Positions 26,027 to 33,919 of a stretch of DNA of 38,173 bases are shown one piece after another (position 1 is the first letter of the stretch; each line of letters opens with the position of its first letter). The notes under the pieces were generated by a model. It did no database searches. It saw only the letters and a list, made by a program, of their open reading frames with translations, and had not been told where the DNA came from. The DNA is taken from positions 26,475-64,647 of the forward strand of contig JAENZQ010000018.1 in assembly GCA_016841185.1 (NCBI GenBank), read 5' to 3'. The position numbers and the translations under genes are program-made. This DNA is from Anaerovorax odorimutans. Its GTDB lineage: Bacteria > Bacillota > Clostridia > Peptostreptococcales > JAAYPU01.

Positions 26027-27223
26027 TTACCTCCTGTAGCATCGGGTTGGGTGATTAGTATCGCACATAACTGCACAAATGTTGCAATTTGCACATCCGG
26101 ATATATATTTCGGATTATGCATCAATTTATCTATGAAATCTGGCTCGCAGATAAACGGTCTGCATAAGCTTATGAAATCAGTGAATTTATTTTCAAGACA
26201 CCATATCATTTCCTCACCTTTTCTGAATCCGCCTACGCTTATAATGGGGATATCGGTGATTTTCTTTGCAATTTCTGCAAATCTTATATTGTAAGCAGGT
26301 GAAAAAGGCTTAATTTTACAACGCATAAAAGGATAAACAAATGACCGGAAAATAAATTTTTTAAGCAAATTATCGGTTTTATACACCGGATTGAAGCTCA
26401 AAATGGTTTTTAACGGAATTGCACCTCTGAAAATACTCATTGAATAATCCATGGTACCATAGCTGATTTCAATAGCATCCACTTTTTTTTCATCTAAAAA
26501 ACCAATCAAATTTTTAAATTGTTCCATGGTAAATCTATTGAAGTAATCATCGCTGCCGCTGATTTTTACAAGTAAGGGGAATCCATTTCCGCATTTTTTT
26601 CTGACTGCATCAATAACCGAATCAAGAAAGTTTATACCGATTTTTAATTTTATGTGGATACCAAATTCATCTTTTCGATTATTGATAGCCGGAAGGATAA
26701 ACTGATGAATCAAGTATCCATGAGCAGCATGTAATTGTATGCCGTCAAATCCGGCCATTTTGGCATAAAATGCCGAATCGGCAAATTTCTCTATGATGGT
26801 ATGGATCTGAGGAACAGATAATACATTGGGTTTTTCCTTAAAATATAGGGATTTTTTTCCGGATGCTCCCCATACATTCTGATGTGTTTCCTTTTTTCTC
26901 GTTTGCCTGCCGGTATGGGCCAATTGCATAAATATTCTGCTGCCGTTTTTATGAACAATATCTGTTATGGGCCGAAAATTTTGAATTTTATCCGGGCTGT
27001 CAATTCCTGCCTGACCCGGATGCATAGCTTTACCTTCCTGAGAAATGTAGGCGAAACCCGTAATAATGCCTCCAACACCGCCTGCAGACAGATTTTCATA
27101 TAAATCATAGTATTCGTTTAATGGAATGCCGTTGGCATCACACATGCCTTCAAAAGTTGCAGATCGTATTATTCTGTTTTTTAATTGAAACGGGCCTATT
27201 TTCGCAGGCATAAATAATTTCAA
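26027..27223 (-). CDS. Old Yellow Enzyme-family NADH:flavin oxidoreductase with Fe-S cysteines
   Basis: A 398-residue FMN barrel enzyme. The start [20 protein letters not shown] is the OYE N-terminus, and [11 protein letters not shown] holds the substrate-binding His and surrounding residues. The C-terminus has CANCNIC followed after 11 residues by another Cys, the [4Fe-4S] pattern of 2,4-dienoyl-CoA reductase relatives, but the C-terminal NAD(P)H-binding half of those enzymes is absent. It would reduce an activated C=C bond, for example in an enone or prenyl-derived product. The start is TTG with GGAG 9 nt upstream; the first ATG, four codons later, is too far from that site. The UbiA stop lies 54 bp upstream. 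Confidence 0.9.
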   Translation of the reverse strand: MKLFMPAKIGPFQLKNRIIRSATFEGMCDANGIPLNEYYDLYENLSAGGVGGIITGFAYISQEGKAMHPGQAGIDSPDKIQNFRPITDIVHKNGSRIFMQLAHTGRQTRKKETHQNVWGASGKKSLYFKEKPNVLSVPQIHTIIEKFADSAFYAKMAGFDGIQLHAAHGYLIHQFILPAINNRKDEFGIHIKLKIGINFLDSVIDAVRKKCGNGFPLLVKISGSDDYFNRFTMEQFKNLIGFLDEKKVDAIEISYGTMDYSMSIFRGAIPLKTILSFNPVYKTDNLLKKFIFRSFVYPFMRCKIKPFSPAYNIRFAEIAKKITDIPIISVGGFRKGEEMIWCLENKFTDFISLCRPFICEPDFIDKLMHNPKYISGCANCNICAVMCDTNHPTRCYRR

Positions 27224-27277
27224 TATTATTCGCTCCAGTCTTGTTGGTCTGTTTTTCTAAGCTTTTATTTTAAGGTT

Positions 27278-28258
27278 TTATGATTTTGGATTTGAATGTA
27301 AATCAAATAACATTCCAACAAATATATAGGATACTAAAAATAAAAGCATTGCAAGTTCTGTGTTAAACAAAGCTATGAGTGTAGCTTGACCGCAGGTACA
27401 TGCTCTAAAGTTTACTGCAAGGGAGTAATATGTTTTTTTACCTATGGGATTTTTATAATAAAGATACCCGGTCCATATTTCTAAAAATAACGTCAATGCG
27501 CCCAGAATAAGAAACATGTTGTTTACCCTGGCCATAATGAATCCACCGGTATACAGTACGATAAAAGCGGCAGCAGGAATAAAAGCAGAGAAAAAAGCAA
27601 TCCACCTTGATTTATTGATCCCGTATTTTACTACGATGGTTTTCTTTGAAGCCGCCTTATCACCTTCATAGTCTTTAAAATAAGTATAAAAGGTCATTAG
27701 ACCATTGAGTAAGATCACTAATATGAGAACTGAAATACGGCTGACAGTAAAATAGGGGGATTGAGTGGGGCCTGCCGCAAGAAATCCAAATGCGGTACAT
27801 GTTGAGATCATAAGCCCGAAAACAATATTTCCCAGTATACCATAGCCCTTTGCATGCTCATAGGCAATATTCAGAAAAATACCTAATATTGCAGGAATTA
27901 AGGCCATGGGTTCAAGCAGGGTAAGGATGATGATAAATGTGATCCCTGACAATCCGAAAGAGAAGACCAATGCTTTTTTTGCGTTTAATTCACCTGTCAC
28001 CATGGGACGTTTAGGTGCATTTATTCTGTCTTCCTTAAGACCCAAATAATCGTTGATGATTTGGTTGATGCCCCAGCTTAAAAAGAGCAGAACCAGAATA
28101 AGTGTCTTTTTTTCAGTAGATGGAACTATTTCTACGGTGCGGAAAGATGATTTGGCAATGTACTCGTAAAATGCGATGCCAATCCAACCGGAAATACCTG
28201 TAATGAAAGAATAATAAAGCCTCATTGATTTGATATATGCTTTTAAAAATGTTAACAT
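27278..28258 (-). CDS. UbiA-family prenyltransferase
   Basis: A 326-residue membrane protein with about eight or nine helices. The first Mg-diphosphate motif is NDYLGLKED, where Gly replaces the middle Asp of NDxxDxxxD, followed by APKRPMVTGEL. The second motif is DYEGDKAASKKT, which is intact. It should move a prenyl chain from a prenyl diphosphate to an acceptor; the group includes makers of quinones, haem O and archaeal-type ether lipids. No quinone genes are nearby. The frame allows ATG 28276, but ATG 28258 has GGAG 8 nt upstream and is preferred. The acceptor could be the product of the oxoamine synthase and lipid kinase, which is inference. Confidence 0.9.
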   Translation of the reverse strand: MLTFLKAYIKSMRLYYSFITGISGWIGIAFYEYIAKSSFRTVEIVPSTEKKTLILVLLFLSWGINQIINDYLGLKEDRINAPKRPMVTGELNAKKALVFSFGLSGITFIIILTLLEPMALIPAILGIFLNIAYEHAKGYGILGNIVFGLMISTCTAFGFLAAGPTQSPYFTVSRISVLILVILLNGLMTFYTYFKDYEGDKAASKKTIVVKYGINKSRWIAFFSAFIPAAAFIVLYTGGFIMARVNNMFLILGALTLFLEIWTGYLYYKNPIGKKTYYSLAVNFRACTCGQATLIALFNTELAMLLFLVSYIFVGMLFDLHSNPKS

Positions 28259-28277
28259 GGATATTTCTCCATTCATC

Positions 28278-28724
28278 CTATTCTATTTCTTGCAACCTCT
28301 TTTTTATATATTCGTAATCAAAAGATGAGCAGATTCTTCGCTCTTCATGATCCAAAATTCGATAGTGCTGAGATATGATATTCTGCTGGATTTTATACGG
28401 TCCGTTTGTCTCTATATCCTTCCACCATATTTTACCGCCCATTGTTTTTTCATAATGATTTTCATGATCATTAAAAGCCAATAAAAGAATAATGTCCAAA
28501 GGCTGGCCGCCATAGGCCATTGCAAGGACTTCACTGTCTCTGAAAATTGTGCATAAAGTAACGGCACCTGACCATCCTAAGGAAGCCCTGCCCTTTTCTA
28601 TCTGTATCAGCGTTTTTTTGGATATTCCAAGGGCATCAGCCATTTTATCCTGTGTGAAATCATTCTCGATTCTTATCATTTTCAGCTTTTCATCGGCTTT
28701 TTTAATAAATGCATCACGATTCAT
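28278..28724 (-). CDS. XRE-family regulator, first gene of the lipid-like cluster
   Basis: A 148-residue protein with an N-terminal Cro/CI helix-turn-helix (about residues 12-65: RIENDFTQDKMADALGISKK, then TLIQIEKGRASL) and a C-terminal region I do not recognise. The ATG at 28724 is chosen over two earlier in-frame starts because GGAG is 8 nt upstream. The UbiA start lies within 20 bp of the stop, so regulator and enzymes share a transcript. It probably acts on its own promoter at 28745-28773, where an inverted repeat covers both boxes. Confidence 0.88.
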   Translation of the reverse strand: MNRDAFIKKADEKLKMIRIENDFTQDKMADALGISKKTLIQIEKGRASLGWSGAVTLCTIFRDSEVLAMAYGGQPLDIILLLAFNDHENHYEKTMGGKIWWKDIETNGPYKIQQNIISQHYRILDHEERRICSSFDYEYIKKRLQEIE

Positions 28725-28744
28725 AATCATCACTCCATAGTGTA

Positions 28745-28773
28745 ATTTTACAACATTTATGTCATTTTGTAAA
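28745..28773 (-). promoter_or_regulatory. Promoter of the lipid-like cluster with operator-like dyad
   Basis: On the minus strand TTTACA (28768-28773), 17 bp and TAAAAT (28745-28750). Arms TTTACAA (28767-28773) and TTGTAAA (28747-28753) form a perfect inverted repeat that overlaps the -35 and -10 boxes, a good place for autoregulation by the XRE protein (inference). Confidence 0.65.
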
Positions 28774-28790
28774 TATATTATTTATTTATA

Positions 28791-28824
28791 AAAAAAGATT
28801 TTGCCATTAGTCCTTGCAAAATCT
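28791..28824 (-). terminator. Intrinsic terminator of the AlbA_2 gene
   Basis: AGATTTTGC (28796-28804) and GCAAAATCT (28816-28824) form perfect 9-bp arms around an 11-nt loop. On the minus strand a run of T follows (complement of the A-run 28791-28796). It separates the upstream AlbA_2 gene from the biosynthetic operon. Confidence 0.82.
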
Positions 28825-28949
28825 ACATTTCTTGTTTATCCGTAATCTATTAACTGTTTATCTGTTATGAGCCGTTCTTCCGTATATTTAACTTCACATA
28901 CGTGTACCATTATTAGTATATTTTCTTTATTAAAGATTTAGATAATATT

Positions 28950-30242
28950 TCAATCATCCAATTTTTTTATAACTTGGTTCAACTTATTTTCTATGCTGTA
29001 GAGAAGCGTTACCGGAGAAATGTTCTCGATCAGATAATAGTAATCCCAATTTTCCTGTATGGTTATGTTCAGCAATTCAATAAAATCATTGATTTTATTG
29101 AATTCATATCTTTGATGTTCCAAAAATAAAAACTCTGATTCTGTTGTTACCAAAAACTGATATGTTTCATAATTCTGGTTTTGTTTCAAAACATCACTTC
29201 GCATATTGCAATTCATCATAGATTTTAAAACAGTTCTGTAGATAGGACCGTCCAGTGCAGCTGAATAAGCATCTATCTCAGAAGTGATTTTGTAAATAAA
29301 TTGAGGATTCTTAAGCTGAATAACGCTATTAAAACTGTTCCCTATTCTATTATGATCGATAATCACTTCCGTATCCACCGGTACGGCTATCTTCTCAAGA
29401 CCGGGAATACCATTGAGACGGATTTCCCGTATCATTTTATGTCTATCATTTTCGTACGACAATTCAATATTTTTTTTCAGCATAGAATCGATATCCACTT
29501 CAATGGAATCTTCTTTGAAAGATGTGGTGCTTCCTGACATATCGGTATTGTTGTTGACGATATGCCAGGCATGAGACATTTTTTCATTTAATGATAATAA
29601 AATCAAATAAGGAAAAAGAAATGAAACAATCTCCTGTTGGTCTGAATTTTCAAAATCTAATTCTTTATACAAAGAAAACAGTACCCGGTTGGAAAGATCC
29701 ATTCCAGGTAAAAGAAAAATACAGCTGTTCTGATAATCCGAAAGGGGAACGATTTTATTTCTATTGAAATGGATTAATGAATAAAATTCTTTGTTTAAAT
29801 AGAAATTCCCTTTATTGTACAGCCATGAAATGAGCGTATCATCCGTAACAGGATCTGTTCCGTGGCTGTTCTTGATATAATATGTTCTGCGTATTTGATC
29901 CCTGTAGGCATATGGGAGTTCTTTTCTTCTGGGAATATTGATGATCAATAGTTCACCGTCTTTTTCAATTTGATGGTCCAAATCACATAAAATGGACGGT
30001 GTGATTCTGTCTTTACAGAAGGCTTCAATTTTTTCTTTAAGTTTGTCTATGCCGCTTTTACCTTCTTCGGAAAATTTATCGAAAATATGAAAACCTTCAT
30101 TGGTACCATCATCTTTTTTTCCGACATAAATCTTTCCGCCGTAACGATTAGCCATACCGATGATGACCTTTCCCCATTCAACCGGATCTTCATTTAGAAA
30201 TTTTTCTGACTCCTTAAACTCAATAAAAAGATTCTCTTCCAT
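28950..30242 (-). CDS. AlbA_2 (Schlafen-type) domain protein of unknown role
   Basis: A 430-residue protein. Its first ~140 residues match the AlbA_2 nucleic-acid-binding domain found in bacterial Schlafen-like and ATP-binding regulators: EFKESEKFLN, VIIGMANRYGGKIYVGKKDDG, then RRTYYIKNSHGTDPVTDD. The remaining 290 residues are not recognised and show no helicase or GHKL motif by eye. Proteins with this domain occur as stand-alone regulators and in defence systems; nothing adjacent makes a defence module. ATG 30242 follows TTGAGGT. It is a single-gene unit with its own terminator. Confidence 0.75.
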   Translation of the reverse strand: MEENLFIEFKESEKFLNEDPVEWGKVIIGMANRYGGKIYVGKKDDGTNEGFHIFDKFSEEGKSGIDKLKEKIEAFCKDRITPSILCDLDHQIEKDGELLIINIPRRKELPYAYRDQIRRTYYIKNSHGTDPVTDDTLISWLYNKGNFYLNKEFYSLIHFNRNKIVPLSDYQNSCIFLLPGMDLSNRVLFSLYKELDFENSDQQEIVSFLFPYLILLSLNEKMSHAWHIVNNNTDMSGSTTSFKEDSIEVDIDSMLKKNIELSYENDRHKMIREIRLNGIPGLEKIAVPVDTEVIIDHNRIGNSFNSVIQLKNPQFIYKITSEIDAYSAALDGPIYRTVLKSMMNCNMRSDVLKQNQNYETYQFLVTTESEFLFLEHQRYEFNKINDFIELLNITIQENWDYYYLIENISPVTLLYSIENKLNQVIKKLDD

Positions 30243-30325
30243 CCTTACCTCAAGCCATTATTTTTTTAATATAAATTTATTCTACTTAATTATAACTGTT
30301 TTGGTTGCATTATTCCAGTTTACGT

Positions 30326-30522
30326 TTAACTGAAATGCTTCCAAAACATAGTGAGCATATTTTTTAGTTTGTCCGCTTTCTCTATTCCTATAAGTGTACC
30401 GTCTTCAGCCAGTATCAAAAAATTTTCTGCACCTCATTTTTATCTCAATCAACAACTGATAAAGCAGCCGATCTGCTTTTAAATTGTTATATCCGGTATA
30501 TATTACAATATTATTGCAAAAA
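30326..30522 (-). pseudogene. Decayed gene fragment with a frameshift
   Basis: On the minus strand two frames join into coding-like sequence. The first is IVIYTGYNNLKADRLLYQLL, then IEIKM; after a one-base shift near 30435 it continues GAENFLILAEDGTLIGIEKA, then DKLKNMLTMFWKHFS and a TAA at 30326-30328. Hydrophobic strands alternate with charged helices, as in a real fold, and a stop near 30525 closes the upstream frame. I do not recognise the family. The rest of 30243-30657 holds no other gene. Confidence 0.4.
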
Positions 30523-30581
30523 TCTTACAATTTAAAATACTGCTATAAATTGGTTCTATAATATAATAGAATATAATTAAA

Positions 30582-30620
30582 GCTTGCTGGATAGCTCAAA
30601 AATGAGTTGTTCAGCAAGGC
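30582..30620 (+). promoter_or_regulatory. Leader hairpin upstream of the UPF0316 gene
   Basis: CTTGCTG (30583-30589) pairs with CAGCAAG (30612-30618), and inside it AGCTC pairs with GAGTT around an AAAAAT loop. No U-tract follows, so it is not a normal terminator. It ends 37 nt before the ATG and may be an mRNA stabiliser or protein-binding leader. Confidence 0.45.
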
Positions 30621-30657
30621 CTAATTTAACTGATAGTACAGTAAATAAGGAGAAAAA

Positions 30658-31218
30658 ATGGATTTTTTTATTGATAATGATATTTTCACATGGGTGATCC
30701 TTCCGATTCTGATATTTTGTTCAAGGATACTGGACGTCTCTCTGGGTACTTTAAGAATTATTTTTGTATCTCGGGGCAAAAAGTATATTGCACCTTTATT
30801 GGGATTTTTTGAAGTTTTAATCTGGTTGGTCGTAATAAGCAATATCATGCAAAATGCCAATAATTTTCTATGCTATATTGCATATGCCGGAGGTTTTGCC
30901 ACAGGCAATCTGGTGGGTATGCTCATAGAAGAAAAACTGGCGTTGGGTACTTTAGCCGCCCGTGTATTCGTTATGGCTGCAAAAACAGATAATTTAAAGA
31001 AAAAGCTTTGTGAAGAAGGCTTTGGCGTTACTCTGGTCAAAGGCATGGGAAAAATGGGTGAAACAAACATTTTATTTTGTATTTTCAGAAGAAAAGAGCT
31101 GGATAGAGTGGTAGATATTATTGAAAATACGGATGCAAACATGTTCTATTCCATAGAAGAAATGAAATATGTTAATCGCGGCATTTTTCTTCCGAGAATA
31201 ACAACGAAAAAACTATAA
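30658..31218 (+). CDS. UPF0316 (DUF2179-type) membrane protein
   Basis: A 186-residue protein. Three membrane helices fill the first ~95 residues (FTWVILPILIFCSRILDVSL, then GTLRIIFVSRGKK, GFFEVLIWLVVIS, YIAYAGGFATGNLVGMLIEE), followed by a cytoplasmic DUF2179 domain (VTLVKGMGKMG, ending in FYSIEEMKYVNRG). The family is widespread in Firmicutes and its function is unknown; the soluble domain resembles small nucleotide- or ligand-binding folds. ATG 30658 has AAGGAG about 5 nt upstream. It is a single gene between a leader hairpin and a strong terminator. Confidence 0.93.
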   Translation: MDFFIDNDIFTWVILPILIFCSRILDVSLGTLRIIFVSRGKKYIAPLLGFFEVLIWLVVISNIMQNANNFLCYIAYAGGFATGNLVGMLIEEKLALGTLAARVFVMAAKTDNLKKKLCEEGFGVTLVKGMGKMGETNILFCIFRRKELDRVVDIIENTDANMFYSIEEMKYVNRGIFLPRITTKKL

Positions 31219-31264
31219 CTTTTTACACTTGAAAATTGTTGTTGAAATATATTAAAGAACGTTT

Positions 31265-31290
31265 AAGAGAGGAAAAGCCCTCTCTTTTTT
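31265..31290 (+). terminator. Intrinsic terminator of the UPF0316 gene
   Basis: AGAGAGG (31266-31272) and CCTCTCT (31279-31285) surround a six-base loop, followed by a T run to 31290. It lies 47 bp after the stop codon. Confidence 0.92.
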
Positions 31291-31327
31291 AAATAAATGA
31301 TAAAAATATGTCGAAATATGTTATGGA

Positions 31328-31362
31328 TTGACTTAACACGATGTAAATGATATACTTAACAC
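31328..31362 (+). promoter_or_regulatory. Promoter of the XRE-S24 regulator with 9-bp direct repeats
   Basis: TTGACT (31328-31333), a 17-bp spacer and TATACT (31351-31356). ACTTAACAC occurs twice (31331-31339 and 31354-31362), 23 bp apart, overlapping the -35 and the -10. Equal-phase repeats on both boxes look like an autoregulatory operator (inference). Confidence 0.75.
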
Positions 31363-31398
31363 ATAATATGTAAGTTTTTTCTTAAAGGAGGGGTTTAA

Positions 31399-32157
31399 GT
31401 GGTCTATGCCAGAATGCTTGATGAAATGATTCGAAAAAGCGGATTATCATTGAGGCAAATAACCAAAAGATGCGGTGATTTGAATTATGAAATAACACCT
31501 TCCTATATAAGCCAATTAAAAAATGGTAAACTGCCGCCTCCTTCTGAAGAAATATCCAAAGCATTGGCCTCTGTCTGCGGGGATAAAAATCCAATGCGAT
31601 TGGTTTTTCAAGGTTACCTTGAAAAAGCACCTGAAGTCATTAAGAATTATATCCTGATGTCTGCTGCTGTTAATAAGCAACTTTTGAAGTCCATTCCTCA
31701 AGATGAAGAGACCAAATCAAAATTGGCTGATTATATTGACGAGTTAGAAGTGCTATCGGCATTAGACTTATCCTCTAAACTTATTGAAAGTATGAATGAC
31801 TCCGATGTAAACACTTTTATTTCTGAATTAAAATCCATGTCCGGTGCCGTATACAAAGATGAAAAAGAAAATTCTGAAAATACGTATTTCTTTCTGAGAG
31901 ATTCATCCATGGAGCCGTTGGTTCCAATGAATGCTCATGTTAAAATTACGCCTACTAAGAAAGAGTTCTTAAAAAACAGAGATGTAATTGCTTTTTACCC
32001 CAGAGACTCCAGAACACCTTCTATACGCAGATACTTTGAAGAAAAAGGCAATTTCATTCTGGTTCCTGAAAACAAAGATCATGATATTTTTTGTTATGAT
32101 GATATAAATGACTTTAATTACATTGGGAAAGTTATTTCCTTTAAAATCAATTTTTAA
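31399..32157 (+). CDS. XRE-HTH regulator with LexA/CI-type S24 domain, catalytic Lys replaced
   Basis: A 252-residue protein. The N-terminal helix-turn-helix runs from LRQITKRCGDLNYEITPSYI to SQLKNGKLPPPS, a helical middle region follows, and the C-terminal domain is like LexA/phage CI peptidase. The serine motif is present (RDSSMEPLVP), but the motif that normally reads VKR reads IRR (SIRRYF), so the catalytic Lys is Arg and self-cleavage is unlikely. It could be a non-cleavable repressor released by another signal. The GTG start at 31399 has AAAGGAGG upstream; no ATG fits. It is convergent with obgE, 7 bp apart. No phage genes are nearby. Confidence 0.85.
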   Translation: MVYARMLDEMIRKSGLSLRQITKRCGDLNYEITPSYISQLKNGKLPPPSEEISKALASVCGDKNPMRLVFQGYLEKAPEVIKNYILMSAAVNKQLLKSIPQDEETKSKLADYIDELEVLSALDLSSKLIESMNDSDVNTFISELKSMSGAVYKDEKENSENTYFFLRDSSMEPLVPMNAHVKITPTKKEFLKNRDVIAFYPRDSRTPSIRRYFEEKGNFILVPENKDHDIFCYDDINDFNYIGKVISFKINF

Positions 32158-32164
32158 TTTTTAT

Positions 32165-33442
32165 TTATTCATAAAATTCAAATTCATAATCTTTGATCTT
32201 GACGGTATCTCCCTCCTGAATTCCTAATTCAAGCAATTTTTCGATAGCACCTCTGGATTTTAAATAATTATATAAATATCTTAAAGATTCTAAATCATTA
32301 AAATTTGTAGAATTAAAGATTTTTTCCAATTGCTTCCCTTCTAAAACATATATATCATTTTCCTTACGAACAGATACTTTTCTGTATTCGTCTTTTTGTC
32401 CGTGTATATCCATATCAAAAATATCTTCAAGTTGAGGTTCCTCTTCTTTTATGTTATCCAGTTCCCATGCGATATGCTTGATTAAATCATTTATTCCCTG
32501 CTTTGATGCTGCGGAAATCGGAAATACTTTATAACCTTTATTTTCGATATAATGTTTGAATGCCTCGTATTTTTCCTGAGACTGCAAAAGATCTGTTTTA
32601 TTGGCTGCAACGATCTGAGGTTTTCGGCTTAGTTTTTTTGTATGGCGGTCAAGTTCTTGATTTATTTGTTCAAAGTCATAAACAGGATCCCTGCCTTCAG
32701 ATCCGGATATATCCACCACATGCAGCAGAATTTTTGTTCTTTCAATATGCTTCAAAAAACTCAGACCCAATCCCAACCCTTTATGTGCACCTTCGATCAA
32801 CCCTGGTATATCTGCAATAACAAAGCTTTTATCAAAAATTTCTACAACACCCAGATTTGGATGAATGGTGGTGAAATGATAATTACCAATTTTCGGCTTT
32901 GCACTTGTTACGATGGAAAGTAAAGTAGACTTACCTACATTTGGAAATCCAATAATTCCAACATCAGCAATCAATTTTAACTCTAATATCACCCATCGTT
33001 CTTCGGCAAATCCTCCTGCCTCTGCAAAATTAGGTGCCTGCCGGGTAGATGATTTATAATGAACGTTGCCTTTTCCTCCCTTTCCCCCTTTTGCTGCTAT
33101 GTAAGTGTCTCCGTCATGAATCAGGTCTGCCATTGTAAGACCGGTTTCTTCATCAATGATCAGAGTTCCCGGTGGTACTTTAAGTATTAAATCTCCGGCA
33201 TTTTTACCGAATTGCTTTTTCTTTTTCCCGTTCTCTCCATCTTGGGCAAAATATTTTGTTTTATACCTGAAATCCATAAGGGTTCTTAAATTAGCATTGG
33301 CCTGGAATATAATGTCTCCGCCTTTTCCACCATCTCCGCCGTCCGGACCACCGTCCGGAACATACTTTTCTGTTCTAAATGATACAGAACCATTTCCGCC
33401 CTTTCCGGAGCGAATAAAAATTCTTGCTCTGTCTACAAACAT
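32165..33442 (-). CDS. obgE: Obg/CgtA GTPase
   Basis: A 425-residue essential GTPase linked to 50S ribosome assembly, stress response and, in spore formers, sporulation. It has a glycine-rich Obg fold (residues 1-158: SGKGGNGSVSFRTEKYVPDG), G1 GFPNVGKSTL, G3 ADIPGLIEGAHKG, G4 NKTDL, G5 SAASKQG, and a C-terminal OCT domain (from about 345 to the end). ATG 33442 has AGGTGA upstream; an earlier in-frame GTG overlaps that site. It follows rpmA after a 156-bp gap that contains a terminator-like hairpin. The rplU-rpmA-obgE order is standard. Confidence 0.98.
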   Translation of the reverse strand: MFVDRARIFIRSGKGGNGSVSFRTEKYVPDGGPDGGDGGKGGDIIFQANANLRTLMDFRYKTKYFAQDGENGKKKKQFGKNAGDLILKVPPGTLIIDEETGLTMADLIHDGDTYIAAKGGKGGKGNVHYKSSTRQAPNFAEAGGFAEERWVILELKLIADVGIIGFPNVGKSTLLSIVTSAKPKIGNYHFTTIHPNLGVVEIFDKSFVIADIPGLIEGAHKGLGLGLSFLKHIERTKILLHVVDISGSEGRDPVYDFEQINQELDRHTKKLSRKPQIVAANKTDLLQSQEKYEAFKHYIENKGYKVFPISAASKQGINDLIKHIAWELDNIKEEEPQLEDIFDMDIHGQKDEYRKVSVRKENDIYVLEGKQLEKIFNSTNFNDLESLRYLYNYLKSRGAIEKLLELGIQEGDTVKIKDYEFEFYE

Positions 33443-33524
33443 CCATATCACCTGCTTTTATACTTGGTCTTTGATATTATCATAACCAAATAAAGATTTA
33501 TGATTATCATATATGAATTAAATT

Positions 33525-33550
33525 AACCCTCTATGTAAATATAGAGGGTT
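33525..33550 (-). terminator. Stem-loop between rpmA and obgE
   Basis: AACCCTCTAT (33525-33534) and ATAGAGGGTT (33541-33550) form perfect 10-bp arms around a 6-nt loop. The following minus-strand sequence is T-rich but broken (AATTTAATT). It is a probable partial terminator that lowers obgE output relative to the ribosomal protein genes. Confidence 0.65.
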
Positions 33551-33598
33551 CAATTGTTGAATCTTCGCAATTCTCAGTTTTTTCCGAGAAATATTTGA

Positions 33599-33859
33599 TT
33601 ATGCTTCTCTTGTATAGACACTTACCTGTTTGTTTTCTTTCCCTTTTCGTTCAAATTTCACAATACCGTCTATTTTAGCGAAAAGTGTATCATCGCCGCC
33701 TCTTCCGACATTATTGCCGGGATGTACTTTGGTGCCTCTTTGTCTAACAAGAATACTGCCTGCGCTTACATACTGTCCATCCGCTCTTTTGACACCTAAA
33801 CGTTTGGACTCACTATCTCTGCCGTTTTTTGAGCTACCTACTCCTTTTTTACTTGCCAT
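33599..33859 (-). CDS. rpmA: 50S ribosomal protein L27, without Firmicute N-terminal extension
   Basis: An 86-residue L27 that contacts the peptidyl-transferase centre through its N-terminus. The sequence [20 protein letters not shown] is typical. ATG 33859, with AAGGAGG 8 nt upstream, directly precedes ASKKG. Most Firmicutes begin L27 with a short LNLQFFA-like leader that the protease Prp removes; here it is missing, and the 60 bp between rplU and rpmA has no prp gene. L27 would therefore be made in mature form. An upstream in-frame GTG adds only three residues and overlaps the ribosome binding site. Confidence 0.97.
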   Translation of the reverse strand: MASKKGVGSSKNGRDSESKRLGVKRADGQYVSAGSILVRQRGTKVHPGNNVGRGGDDTLFAKIDGIVKFERKGKENKQVSVYTREA

Positions 33860-33919
33860 AGACCACACCTCCTTATGAACCTAATATTATGATCTAATAT
33901 TTCTATTATCTACATTCAA

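Noticed and set aside
28950-32157. Defence island or prophage remnant
   Set aside because: The AlbA_2 protein and the S24 regulator stand alone; no nuclease, integrase, capsid or toxin genes were found.
33860-33868. Three-residue extension of L27 from an upstream GTG
   Set aside because: The GTG overlaps the ribosome binding site and the added residues do not resemble the cleaved leader.
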